DNA from: an uncultured bacterium
GTDB lineage: Bacteria > Bacteroidota > Bacteroidia > Bacteroidales > Bacteroidaceae
NCBI GenBank assembly: GCA_905215345.1
Contig: CAJMPR010000002.1
Coordinates: 248,001-312,000 of the forward strand
Reading direction: 5' to 3'
Length of the DNA: 64,000 bases
Shown here in pieces: positions 1 to 8,249 of the stretch. The position numbers and the translations under genes are program-made. The notes below the pieces were generated by a model. It ran no database searches and was not told the DNA's origin. It was given only the letters and a program-made list of their open reading frames with translations. The number at the start of each line of letters is the position of its first letter. Position 1 is the first letter of the stretch.

Positions 1-2138
1 GCGAAGTAATCCCTGTAAAGGTAGGGTTCCGTAAGATTGAAATTAAGAACTCTCAGCTTTTGGTAAATGGTCAACCTGTACTTATTAAAGGGGCCAATCG
101 TCATGAGATGGATCCAGATGGTGGTTATGTTGTTTCACGTGATAGAATGATTCAGGATATTCAGCTGATGAAGATGTTCAATATTAATGCTGTTCGTACT
201 TGTCATTATCCGGATGATAGTTATTGGTATGATTTGTGTGATGAATACGGTCTTTATGTAGTTGCGGAAGCCAATCTTGAATCTCATGGAATGGGCTTCA
301 AAGAAACAACTTTAGCTAAAGTTGATTTCTATAAGAAAGCTCACTTGAAACGTAATCAGCGTAATGTGCAACGAAACTTCAATCATCCGAGTGTTATTTT
401 CTGGTCATTAGGAAATGAATGTGGTAACGGTTCTAATTTTGAGGCTTGTTATCGATGGGTTAAAACAGAAGATCCTAGTCGGTTTGTACATTTTGAACAA
501 GCATACGATACAGGCTCTACTTCCGATATATATTGTCCTATGTATCCGGTTTATTCAAAGTGTATTAGTTATTGTGAAAATAATAGTAAGCAGAAACCAT
601 TTATTATGTGTGAATATGCTCATGCTATGGGTAATGCCTTAGGTGATTTTGGAGTATATTGGGATTTAATTCGTAAGTATCCGAATTTTCAAGGCGGATT
701 TATTTGGGATTTAATAGATCAGTCTCCCCGTTGGACAGGAAAGAATGGAAAGATGATATATGGTTATGACGGTGATTTTGCTGCATATAGCACAAATGAT
801 TTCAACTATTGTAATAATGGATTATTTAATCCTGACCGTATTCCTAATCCTCATGTTTATGAGGTTGCATATTTTTATCAGAATATCTGGACAACTGCTG
901 GCGATTTATCAAAAGGTGAAATTAAAATTTATAATGAGAATTTCTTTCGTGACCTTTCCGACTATTATATGGAGTGGAAATTGCTGAAAGATGGTAAGGC
1001 TATACGTAGCGGTCGCGTAGAGAATTTGAATGTTGCTCCTCAACAAACCATTCCGTTAGTACTGGATTGGGGAAAGATAGATGAAAGTGGAGAGTGGTTG
1101 TTAAACGTAAAATATGTTCAGAAAGAAAGAGAGGGCATTGTTCCTTTAGGGTATGTGGTTGCTAAGAACCAATTGGTATTGAAACCACATAAAGCTCCGG
1201 AAATGGTGTTGAAGAACGTTACGACTAATTATATTCCGGTTGTTGCTCCGAAAATAAATGATGAGAATATTGCTTATTGGATAGTGGAAGGTGAGAATTT
1301 CTTGATTCGTTTCAGGAAATCTACCGGGTATATGGATAGGTATGTAGTAAATGGTCGGAATTTCATGAAAGAGAGTACAGAATTTACACCCAACTTCTGG
1401 CGTGCTCCGACGGATAATGATTACGGTGCTAAATTACAGCAGAAATATATTGCTTGGAAGAATCCGGATATCAGGCTTATATCATTCAAAAATGAAACAG
1501 TGGATAACCAAGTCGTTGTATCGGCAGAATATGATATTAGAAATGTTTTTGCTAAGTTGTATCTTACTTATACTATCAATAATAAGGGAGCTATAAAGAT
1601 AAACCAAAAGATGGTTTCCGATAAAGATGCAAAAGTCTCTAATCTGTTTCGGTTTGGTATGCAGTTGGTGATGCCCAAATCTTTTGAGAGTATATCATAT
1701 TATGGACGTGGGCCGGTGGAAAATTATAGCAACCGCAACCACTGTACGGATTTAGGTATTTATAATCAAACAGTTTCTGAACAATTCTATCCATATATCC
1801 GTCCGCAGGAGAATGGAACAAAGACAGATATACGTTGGTGGAAGCTATCGGATATAAGTGGAAACGGTTTGAAGTTTGTTGCTGAGGCTCCTTTTTCTGC
1901 ATCTGCTTTACATTATACCATTGATTCTTTGGATGAAGGATGGGAAAAACGTCAGGGGCATTCACAGGAAGTGGAAGAAGCTGATGTAACAAATATGTTG
2001 ATTGACAAAGTCCAAATGGGATTAGCTTGCATTGATAGTTGGAGTGCTTTGCCCGAACCGGAATATATGTTACCTTATGGTGATTATGATTTTACTTTTA
2101 TTATGACTCCACAGAAAGGAAGTCTGTCGATAAAATGA
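1..2138 (+). CDS. Beta-galactosidase, glycoside hydrolase family 2 (5' end outside window)
   Basis: Hydrolyses terminal beta-galactosides, probably in the periplasm as in other Bacteroides GH2 enzymes. The reading frame is open from the first bases, so the gene starts upstream; the N-terminal jelly-roll domain is mostly missing here. Visible are the family signature around GANRHEMDPDGG, the acid/base Glu of SLGNE (codon at 417-419) and the nucleophile Glu of MCEYAHAMGN (codon at 612-614). The C-terminal Bgal_small domain carries NFWRAPTDNDYG. The last 690 or so residues match the C-terminal two thirds of LacZ-type enzymes. The exact substrate cannot be read from the sequence; many Bacteroides GH2 proteins act on host or plant glycans. 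It ends at a hairpin terminator shared with the convergent ABC permease. Confidence 0.9.
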   Translation, partial: EVIPVKVGFRKIEIKNSQLLVNGQPVLIKGANRHEMDPDGGYVVSRDRMIQDIQLMKMFNINAVRTCHYPDDSYWYDLCDEYGLYVVAEANLESHGMGFKETTLAKVDFYKKAHLKRNQRNVQRNFNHPSVIFWSLGNECGNGSNFEACYRWVKTEDPSRFVHFEQAYDTGSTSDIYCPMYPVYSKCISYCENNSKQKPFIMCEYAHAMGNALGDFGVYWDLIRKYPNFQGGFIWDLIDQSPRWTGKNGKMIYGYDGDFAAYSTNDFNYCNNGLFNPDRIPNPHVYEVAYFYQNIWTTAGDLSKGEIKIYNENFFRDLSDYYMEWKLLKDGKAIRSGRVENLNVAPQQTIPLVLDWGKIDESGEWLLNVKYVQKEREGIVPLGYVVAKNQLVLKPHKAPEMVLKNVTTNYIPVVAPKINDENIAYWIVEGENFLIRFRKSTGYMDRYVVNGRNFMKESTEFTPNFWRAPTDNDYGAKLQQKYIAWKNPDIRLISFKNETVDNQVVVSAEYDIRNVFAKLYLTYTINNKGAIKINQKMVSDKDAKVSNLFRFGMQLVMPKSFESISYYGRGPVENYSNRNHCTDLGIYNQTVSEQFYPYIRPQENGTKTDIRWWKLSDISGNGLKFVAEAPFSASALHYTIDSLDEGWEKRQGHSQEVEEADVTNMLIDKVQMGLACIDSWSALPEPEYMLPYGDYDFTFIMTPQKGSLSIK

Positions 2139-2151
2139 TAAATTTAAATAT

Positions 2152-2189
2152 AAAGTCTCGCAGCAAATATTATTGTCTGAGAGACTTTT
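2152..2189. terminator. Bidirectional hairpin terminator
   Basis: Arms AAAGTCTCGCAG (2152-2163) and CTGAGAGACTTT (2177-2188) pair with one mismatch and are followed by T residues. It sits between the convergent GH2 gene and ABC permease and can serve both. Confidence 0.75.
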
Positions 2190-2202
2190 CTTATTTTACA
2201 AA

Positions 2203-3417
2203 TTATTTGTATTTCTTGTCTCCTTTCCAAATACTCGTAACCTTTCTGTGTATCATCATAATATTCAGCAAAGATACTACGAGGAACAGAACGCAGCCTA
2301 TTATCCAGCATGGGAGCAATGACCCTGTCTCTAATTGCGGAAAGAGCGTACTGATAATCTCTATATAGTAACTGCGTAACCATGCTACTCCACCAACAGA
2401 TAGTACCAATACCAACAAATTCAAACTGACTGTCAAAATATTGTAGGGGAGCGCTACGCGGTTCGGACTATATCCTATCAAGAGCAGGTTCTCCAGTTTC
2501 ACCGTATTCTTTTGTAGTAACAGGAAGATGCTCAACATCAGAATATAAAAAGACAAAATGCTGATGAAGAGTCCTACACTCATGACAATACCCGTGACCA
2601 GCCGTAGGAAATAGGTGGTTTTTCCTGCATCCAGATTGTCACCTTCGGTTTCATAGTTTTTGTGCTGGAAGTAGTCGGAGATTGCGGTATCTGTAGGATT
2701 CTTCACTTCTACGATGATACGCGAAGGTTGTGCTTCCTTTTCGGGTGCAAAACTCTTGTTAGCCCAGTCCATGAAAGATTGAGGAACAAGAATTGTGTTC
2801 AGTCGGTTGGAGAAGCCTACGATATTGCCCTTGTATTGTTCCACACGCCCATTGCCACGCATCATGATATCCATTTGTATCATGCTCATCAACCCTTCGG
2901 ATAGTTTGGGAAGGCTACGGCTTTGAGCGAAACCGAAGTTATAAAGGTTTAGGTAATTGCGGGGGATGATGATGGGAATGGTTTGCGTATCTTCATCGAA
3001 ATGCCATTTATCCAGACTGACATCAACATATTCATCGGGTACGGATTCGAAAAACATTTCAGTAGAGAGGTGGATGCCTGCTTCCTGCATACCCAGTCCC
3101 GCAGAGACTTTGAACAAGGATGGAGTAAACGCGCCTACGCTTCTTGTAAAAGACTGTTCTTTCATTTCTTGAATTTCATCTTTGGAGAAAGTATTACTCT
3201 TTCCGGTGAAACTGCCGAGTGTACTTATCTTTTTAGTGGCGATAATATACTCCTTCTTCATAAAACTGTCACCCTCTGTAAAGATAGGGAGGACATCCCG
3301 GTAAAATTGTATGCTCAGTAGTACAATAATCATTCCGAAAAGATTTGCTAAGAAGAAGCCGGTTAATTGCCCGATGCTGATATGTTGGCGAAGAAGTTTC
3401 CAAACGAGTTTATTCAT
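2203..3417 (-). CDS. ABC transporter permease, FtsX/MacB-like
   Basis: Inner-membrane subunit of an ABC exporter. The 404-residue protein has the MacB/FtsX topology: one membrane segment near residues 20-40 (LANLFGMIIVLLSI), a large extracytoplasmic domain to about residue 270, then three hydrophobic segments near the C-terminus (MSVGLFISILSFYILMLSIF; LNLLVLVLSVGGVAWL; IIGCVLFLVVSLLNI). The ATPase gene lies immediately upstream on the same strand with a 37-bp gap, so the two should form one transporter. Members of this architecture move lipoproteins, peptides or act as mechanotransmitters; the cargo is not evident. The DUF4836-like lipoprotein encoded just upstream is a candidate partner. Confidence 0.8.
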   Translation of the reverse strand: MNKLVWKLLRQHISIGQLTGFFLANLFGMIIVLLSIQFYRDVLPIFTEGDSFMKKEYIIATKKISTLGSFTGKSNTFSKDEIQEMKEQSFTRSVGAFTPSLFKVSAGLGMQEAGIHLSTEMFFESVPDEYVDVSLDKWHFDEDTQTIPIIIPRNYLNLYNFGFAQSRSLPKLSEGLMSMIQMDIMMRGNGRVEQYKGNIVGFSNRLNTILVPQSFMDWANKSFAPEKEAQPSRIIVEVKNPTDTAISDYFQHKNYETEGDNLDAGKTTYFLRLVTGIVMSVGLFISILSFYILMLSIFLLLQKNTVKLENLLLIGYSPNRVALPYNILTVSLNLLVLVLSVGGVAWLRSYYIEIISTLFPQLETGSLLPCWIIGCVLFLVVSLLNIMMIHRKVTSIWKGDKKYK

Positions 3418-3454
3418 GTTGTGAAATTATGAATTATAAGTTATAAATTATGGA

Positions 3455-4099
3455 TTATAATTGTAGCATTTCATCGTATTCCAGCTCCAGGTGCTTCCCA
3501 ATAGATGTCACAATAATCCCTGCTCCCTGACTTTCAGCCTCTTCCATCAGCATACGGCTCATAATTTCACTGTTGGCATCGTCCAAGTGACTGATAGGTT
3601 CGTCCAGAAAGATGAAGTCGAAAGGTTGGCAAAGACTGCGGATAAACGCGACGCGTTGTTGTTGTCCGAAGGAGAGTTTGGCGGCTCTTTCATTTATCTT
3701 GTCGGCGATACCCATAGTTTCAAAGAGGGTGATAATCTCTTTTTTCTTTTTATGATTGGTGAGACGGTTCTTCAACAATACATTCTCCAGGGCAGTCAGT
3801 TCAGGGAAGATACGAAGCTCCTGAAAGAGGATGCTGAGCGAATGTTTCCGTACTTCAGTCCAATCGTGGATGGAGAGTGAACGGATGTTGCGTTCATCAA
3901 AGTTGATGATTCCTTGATAATCGCGACGATAACCATAAATATAACTGCACAATGACGACTTGCCGGTACCCGAAGCCGCTTCTATCAAATATCGTTTTCC
4001 TTTGTTGAATAGTAAGTCTTGGTGCCATACATCCGAGGTTATGGCATCACGGCCTGCAAACACTTGAGGTAAAGTTTGCTGTAAGTGAATATGGTTCAT
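3455..4099 (-). CDS. ABC transporter ATP-binding protein
   Basis: Cytoplasmic ATPase for the adjacent FtsX-like permease. It contains a Walker A (EAASGTGKSS), a signature motif (LSFGQQQRVAF), a Walker B (FDFIFLDEP) and a switch region. Overall size (about 214 residues) fits the MacB/LolD ATPase group. The open frame can begin at 4141, but that start would overlap the preceding gene by 26 bp. The ATG at 4097-4099 leaves a 16-bp gap and begins directly with the ABC core strand (MNHIHLQQTL), so I prefer it. The Q-loop lies in SILFQELRIFP. Confidence 0.85.
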   Translation of the reverse strand: MNHIHLQQTLPQVFAGRDAITSDVWHQDLLFNKGKRYLIEAASGTGKSSLCSYIYGYRRDYQGIINFDERNIRSLSIHDWTEVRKHSLSILFQELRIFPELTALENVLLKNRLTNHKKKKEIITLFETMGIADKINERAAKLSFGQQQRVAFIRSLCQPFDFIFLDEPISHLDDANSEIMSRMLMEEAESQGAGIIVTSIGKHLELEYDEMLQL

Positions 4100-4115
4100 T
4101 CCCGTAATGTTAAGT

Positions 4116-5216
4116 TTATAGTCCGACGAACTGTTTTGCAAAGTCTACAAGCTGTTTCAGGGCATTCTGATTCTTCTCGTTCAGGACGATTGTAAAAGTT
4201 GTCCGGTTATTATCTCCCCGCAGGTTCAATGACTCTATTTTCATGATAACCTGATAGAGAGCATTGACTTCAGGTTCATCGGATGCGTACTCCATCAGGG
4301 CACGCAGATTGCTCAAAGTAAGCAATTCCTCTGTAGTGAGTTCTATATTGAAAGGAGTTCCTCGCATCATACTGAGCATGGCTTGTTGTAATTCACGGGA
4401 ATTCTTGGGATGGAAAGGCTGGTTACTTTCATGAGTATCACCTTTAAAACCGGCACGTTGTAGCGTAGCATAGATACGTCCGTTCTCAAATAAGACACGT
4501 CCTTCCAGTTGGGTGCCGTGCGGCCATTTCAGTACTCCACGCACATCAAGCGGCAGAGCATCCGGAGTGGCCAGCAAACGAATGTCCCCTTTCTGCTCCA
4601 TCATAGAGGTATAGTAGGGATTGGCATGGATACTTTTGTCGGCAGGCTGTTTCATCAACTCGGTAATGGCTGGTTGCAACTTCTTGAGCTGTGAGGAACT
4701 GCCGCCGTAGACAGCCAGCAAGGTACCGTCGTTGTAGGCAAGTAAGATGCCTGCATCTTTTATTTCGATCGTGCGATATCCGTCAGCCTTCTGCGGAGCG
4801 GTACTTATGTTTTCTTTGGTTAGTACGCCAAGCATTGATTCAAACTTCTGCAAGTCTGCTATTTTAATGGCGACTGCCATTGTACGTAAAGTTGGTGCAT
4901 TAAACAGATAAACCGGTACACTCCAGTCAATTCCCGTCTCTGCCGGAGTTTTCATAATAGTTTCCAACTCTTTGGAGAGTGCCGGACTGCCGTTTTCCAT
5001 GAGTATGCCCATTAGTTTTTGGCGGGCTTCCTGATTAGCGGCATCGTTCAGACCAGCTTTTGCTATAATATCTTTTACGTTCAGAGCAGCCACTTCCGTA
5101 GCGTTGGCAGGTAAGACATTCGTATATTCTGTCTTTTTGGCTTTTTCGGAACATGCGCTCAAGCTTAGTATCAGTGCCAGAACAGGCAGAATATGTAGGA
5201 GCAGATTCTTTTTCAT
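4116..5216 (-). CDS. DUF4836-like lipoprotein
   Basis: Predicted envelope lipoprotein of 366 residues. The N-terminus has a lysine pair, a hydrophobic core and a lipobox ending in SLSAC, so Cys would be lipidated. The mature part (YTNVLPANATEVAALNVKDI and onward) resembles the Bacteroides DUF4836 family in its opening, although it is somewhat shorter than usual. The longer open frame from 5255 would put 13 polar residues before the signal peptide and overlap rsmE, so the ATG at 5216 is chosen. It lies 8 bp after rsmE and directly before the ABC ATPase, suggesting cotranscription. Its role is unknown; association with the ABC exporter is inference from position. Confidence 0.7.
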   Translation of the reverse strand: MKKNLLLHILPVLALILSLSACSEKAKKTEYTNVLPANATEVAALNVKDIIAKAGLNDAANQEARQKLMGILMENGSPALSKELETIMKTPAETGIDWSVPVYLFNAPTLRTMAVAIKIADLQKFESMLGVLTKENISTAPQKADGYRTIEIKDAGILLAYNDGTLLAVYGGSSSQLKKLQPAITELMKQPADKSIHANPYYTSMMEQKGDIRLLATPDALPLDVRGVLKWPHGTQLEGRVLFENGRIYATLQRAGFKGDTHESNQPFHPKNSRELQQAMLSMMRGTPFNIELTTEELLTLSNLRALMEYASDEPEVNALYQVIMKIESLNLRGDNNRTTFTIVLNEKNQNALKQLVDFAKQFVGL

Positions 5217-5224
5217 ACGATATA

Positions 5225-5923
5225 TTATTGGTTTTGTAAATTCATGATGTGACATGCCACGAGTGCCGCTGTTTCGGTACGTAGCCGTGAACGTCCCAGG
5301 CTGATAGGGATAAAGCCGTTGTTAATTGCCTTCTGTACTTCTTCCTCGCTGAAGTCACCTTCGGGACCGATGAGTACCAAGGCATTTACTCCTTTATGAA
5401 TAGCGTCTTTCAATAATACTTTTTCTCCTTCGTAGCAATGTGCTATAAATTTCTGGCCTTCGAAAGGATGGGCAATAAACTTATTAAAGTCCGTCATTTC
5501 ATTCAGACGGGGCAAGCGCGCTTTCAGAGATTGCTTGATAGCGGATATAAGTATCTTGGAGATGCGTTCTGTCTTGATGACTTTCCGTTCGGAATAGCGG
5601 CAATTCAGAAAGGTCAGTTCATCGAAACCTATTTCGGTGGCTTTCTCGGCAAACCATTCCGTACGGTCCATGTTCTTGGTGGGAGCCATGGCAATGTGCA
5701 GGTGTCCGTTCCATAGCGGTTCCTGAAAAGTGGTCTCCAATATGTTGACAAAACAACGCTTATTGGTAGCCGTACTAATTTCGGCCCGGTAGAAATTACC
5801 TTTCCCATCAGTCAAGGTCACTTCGTCGCCGGGTTGCAGGCGAAGAACGCGAACTGCATGAGCGGCTTCTTCTTCAGGTAGTTCGGCCTGAGATTGTATG
5901 TCGGGTGTATAGAATACGTGCAT
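5225..5923 (-). CDS. rsmE: 16S rRNA (uracil(1498)-N(3))-methyltransferase RsmE
   Basis: SPOUT-class enzyme that methylates U1498 of 16S rRNA using S-adenosylmethionine. The 232-residue length is typical. The N-terminal PUA-like part includes EEAAHAVRVLRLQPGDEV. The C-terminal trefoil-knot signatures are both present: LIGPEGDFSEEEV and SLGRSRLRTETAAL. The gene starts 18 bp after the DUF151 protein gene and ends 8 bp before the lipoprotein gene, so it is embedded in a run of minus-strand genes. Confidence 0.95.
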   Translation of the reverse strand: MHVFYTPDIQSQAELPEEEAAHAVRVLRLQPGDEVTLTDGKGNFYRAEISTATNKRCFVNILETTFQEPLWNGHLHIAMAPTKNMDRTEWFAEKATEIGFDELTFLNCRYSERKVIKTERISKILISAIKQSLKARLPRLNEMTDFNKFIAHPFEGQKFIAHCYEGEKVLLKDAIHKGVNALVLIGPEGDFSEEEVQKAINNGFIPISLGRSRLRTETAALVACHIMNLQNQ

Positions 5924-5941
5924 GATTTGTACTTTTATCGT

Positions 5942-6517
5942 TTAGGCATTGCTTTTTCGTTGTATTTGGTCTCTCAGTTTGGCGGCCAGTTCATAATTTT
6001 CTTCGTTTATGGCTTTCTGCAGGGCGGCTTTCAGTTGTTCCAATGTAGGTTCTTGAGAATAGGCAGTTTTATCGGACTCTTTGCCGTCATCAGCCTGTTT
6101 TATATCTGTTTTCAGACATTCGGCTTCCAATATTTCTTCGTAGATAAGGATAGGAGCGTTCATCCGTAAAGCAAGGGCTGCGGCATCACTGGTACGGGCG
6201 TCAATACGAAGAATAGTTTCATCTGCTTTCATATACAGATAAGAATAAAAGACTCCGTTGTCCACCTTATAAATAAGCACACGCAACAACTTGACTCCAA
6301 CAACTTCGAGCACTGAGGCAAAAAGATTATGCGTCAATGGACGAGGCGGAACGATACCTTTCATTTCAATCATCATGGCTTGTGCTTCGGAAGCACCGAT
6401 GATAACCGGTAGCTGACGCTCTCCGTTCACTTCACTCAACAGCATGGCATAGGCTCCGGCCTGTGCCTGACTATTGGTTATATTCAGTATTTGTAATTCT
6501 ATTTTCTTTTTATTCAT
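5942..6517 (-). CDS. Bifunctional nuclease-domain (DUF151) protein with C-terminal UVR motif
   Basis: 191 residues. Residues 1-130 match the DUF151/bifunctional nuclease fold (LPVIIGASEAQAMMIEMKG, then RPLTHNLF and DARTSDAAALALR). After a short polar linker, residues 155-190 form a UvrB/UvrC-type helical hairpin (LKAALQKAINEENYELAAKLRDQIQ). This domain pairing is common in Bacteroidetes. The plant and bacterial relatives have reported DNase/RNase activity, but the physiological role is unsettled. The gene lies between the nucleoside transporter and rsmE. Confidence 0.85.
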   Translation of the reverse strand: MNKKKIELQILNITNSQAQAGAYAMLLSEVNGERQLPVIIGASEAQAMMIEMKGIVPPRPLTHNLFASVLEVVGVKLLRVLIYKVDNGVFYSYLYMKADETILRIDARTSDAAALALRMNAPILIYEEILEAECLKTDIKQADDGKESDKTAYSQEPTLEQLKAALQKAINEENYELAAKLRDQIQRKSNA

Positions 6518-6529
6518 ACACTTTTCGTT

Positions 6530-6591
6530 ATAAGATAGCGGTATGATAGAATAACAATTCGTCTGTGCGTTTTGTCACTCTGCTATCTTAT
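6530..6591. repeat. Imperfect inverted repeat at the 3' end of the nucleoside transporter gene
   Basis: ATAAGATAGC (6530-6539) is complemented by GCTATCTTAT (6582-6591), with weaker pairing further in. The 3' arm overlaps the stop codon of the transporter gene. It may act as a transcription terminator or mRNA 3'-end stabiliser. Confidence 0.6.
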
Positions 6592-7841
6592 CATTTTTTC
6601 ATTTCGGGTGTGTGCTTATAACGGAATGAAATTCCAAACAGTATTCCGATAACCAAAGCATAGCCGGCAAAGATGAACCATATAGGAGCCCACTCACGGC
6701 TTACTAATCCGCCACCTTGAGCATATACAGAGAAAGCATCGACTACGGCGCCACTGGCATATCCGCCGATAATGGCTCCTAATCCGTTAGTCATCATAAA
6801 GAATAATCCCTGGGCGCTTGCACGAATGCTGGAGTGTGCTTCCATTTCCGTAAACAGAGACCCTGATACGTTGAAGAAATCGAATGCCATACCATATACA
6901 ATCATCGAGAGAATGAGCATCCATAGTTCCCCACCCGGATTACCAAGACCGAATAGCCCGAAACGGAATACCCAAGCAAACATACTGATGAGCATCACAC
7001 GTTTGATACCAAAGTGTCTTAGGAAGAACGGTATGGCGAGGATGAATAGGGTTTCACTCATTTGAGAGATGGAAAGCAGAATGACCGAGTGCTTCACTCC
7101 GAAAGAATCGGCAAATTCTGGAATGTCCTTGAAAGAGTGCAAGAAAGTATCTCCGTAGGTATTCGTTATCTGCAATGCTGCTCCTAAAAACATGGAGAAC
7201 AGAAAAAATATAGCCATCTTTTTCTTCTTGAATAGTACGAGTGCATCCAGTCCGAAAGCCGAAAGCATGGATTTACCTTCACTACGGGTGGGAGGGCAGG
7301 CGGGCAAAGTAAATGCGTAGATTCCCAATATGGCAGCAGAAATGGCAGCTACATAAAGTTGCGCAACTCCGGTTTTGAATCCTGTGAGGTCTACTGCCCA
7401 CATGGCACAAATAAACCCAACAGTTCCCCATACGCGAATAGGGGGGAAGTCTTTTACTAAATCCAGCTTATGTTGTTCGAGAGCATTATATGAGACTGTA
7501 TTAGCTAACGATAATGTCGGCATATATACCAGCATGTTGAGTAGCATTGCCCAGTACATATGACTGTAAGTCGTAGCAGTGGACGCATAGAGCAGTGCAC
7601 AGGCACCAATAAGATGGAGAATTCCGTATAGTCGTTCGGCATTCACCCATTTGTCAGCAATGATACCGGTCAATCCGGGCATAATCAGCGAGGCGATTCC
7701 CATTGTTGCAAAGATGGCACCAATTTGACCGCCTTCAAAGTGTAACGTGCTGTTCATGTAACTGCCTAAAGATATAAGCCATGCCCCCCAAATAAAGAAT
7801 TGTAGAAATTGCATGGCGGTAAGCCGGAATTTGATGCCCAT
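6591..7841 (-). CDS. Nucleoside:H+ symporter, MFS (NupG-like)
   Basis: Inner-membrane permease of 416 residues with about 12 hydrophobic segments. The start MGIKFRLTAMQFLQFFIWGAWLISLGSYM and the region SIRASAQGLFFMMTNGLGAIIGGYASG are typical of the Nuc_H_symport branch of the MFS. It probably imports purine and pyrimidine nucleosides by proton symport. It has its own consensus promoter (7892-7923) directly behind a small RNA terminator. Downstream genes follow on the same strand after a 73-bp gap containing an inverted repeat. Confidence 0.85.
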   Translation of the reverse strand: MGIKFRLTAMQFLQFFIWGAWLISLGSYMNSTLHFEGGQIGAIFATMGIASLIMPGLTGIIADKWVNAERLYGILHLIGACALLYASTATTYSHMYWAMLLNMLVYMPTLSLANTVSYNALEQHKLDLVKDFPPIRVWGTVGFICAMWAVDLTGFKTGVAQLYVAAISAAILGIYAFTLPACPPTRSEGKSMLSAFGLDALVLFKKKKMAIFFLFSMFLGAALQITNTYGDTFLHSFKDIPEFADSFGVKHSVILLSISQMSETLFILAIPFFLRHFGIKRVMLISMFAWVFRFGLFGLGNPGGELWMLILSMIVYGMAFDFFNVSGSLFTEMEAHSSIRASAQGLFFMMTNGLGAIIGGYASGAVVDAFSVYAQGGGLVSREWAPIWFIFAGYALVIGILFGISFRYKHTPEMKK

Positions 7842-7891
7842 AATATTAGTTTTTTTTATCGTTGAATATTTTCAGAATTGCGTAATACATG

Positions 7892-7923
7892 CAAATGTAC
7901 GATGTCGCTGTTAGAAAAACAAA
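7892..7923 (-). promoter_or_regulatory. Promoter of the nucleoside transporter gene
   Basis: On the minus strand a -33 TTTG (7920-7923) is followed after 20 nt by a -7 TACATTTG (7892-7899). This matches the Bacteroides sigma-ABfr consensus. Transcription would start near 7886, giving a leader of about 45 nt. Confidence 0.7.
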
Positions 7924-7935
7924 TGCTTTGCATAT

Positions 7936-8004
7936 AAAAAAAAGAAGGCTATCTATCCCAGACAGCCAATCTTCATAACCTTAAATCTAATACCATGAAA
8001 AACA
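7936..8004 (-). ncRNA. Candidate small RNA of about 70 nt
   Basis: A promoter at 8010-8037 predicts a start near 8004. The transcript ends in a strong hairpin (GGCTGTCT / AGATAGCC, 7967 to 7947 on the minus strand) followed after TTC by eight T residues (7936-7943). The unpaired 5' part contains ATGGTATTAGATTTAAGG. The transporter gene has a separate promoter beyond the terminator, so this looks like an independent unit rather than only a leader. An attenuated leader of the transporter gene is the main alternative. No reading frame of useful length exists in it. Confidence 0.55.
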
Positions 8005-8009
8005 CACTG

Positions 8010-8037
8010 CAAATATAATAGGTTTTATGTTATACAA
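8010..8037 (-). promoter_or_regulatory. Promoter of the candidate small RNA
   Basis: Minus strand: TTG (8035-8037), 17 nt, then TATATTTG (8010-8017). The -7 box fits TAnnTTTG; the spacing is slightly short. Confidence 0.5.
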
Positions 8038-8133
8038 CATAATGTTTCATCATAAATCTACTTTTTATTAACTACTTTTAAATATTTGACGGGTTTTATG
8101 CTCTTATTTCGTTTGTTTTTTGCATTATCTAAA

Positions 8134-8216
8134 AACGCATCATTTGTTTCACTCAAACAGATGATGCGTTGACATGAAATAGATGATGCGTTTGGGGTAA
8201 ACGGATGATGCGTTTT
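8134..8216. repeat. 22-nt-period intergenic repeat array, core GATGATGCGTT
   Basis: Forward cores GATGATGCG begin at 8160, 8182 and 8204, exactly 22 nt apart. A fourth copy lies inverted at 8134-8149 (AACGCATCATTTGTTT) and pairs with 8155-8170 to form a hairpin. The spacers between cores are related (ATGAAATA, GGGGTAAACG). It lies just beyond the 3' end of the RlmI-like gene. The same core recurs at 26391-26487. The period is not a multiple of three and no ORF crosses it. Confidence 0.85.
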
Positions 8217-8249
8217 AAAGCGATTGTTCATCCGCTATTATTTATTGTA

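Noticed and set aside
7995..8018. Tiny plus-strand ORF MKNTLQI
   Set aside because: No downstream plus-strand gene and it is antisense to the small RNA candidate, whose promoter and terminator are on the minus strand.
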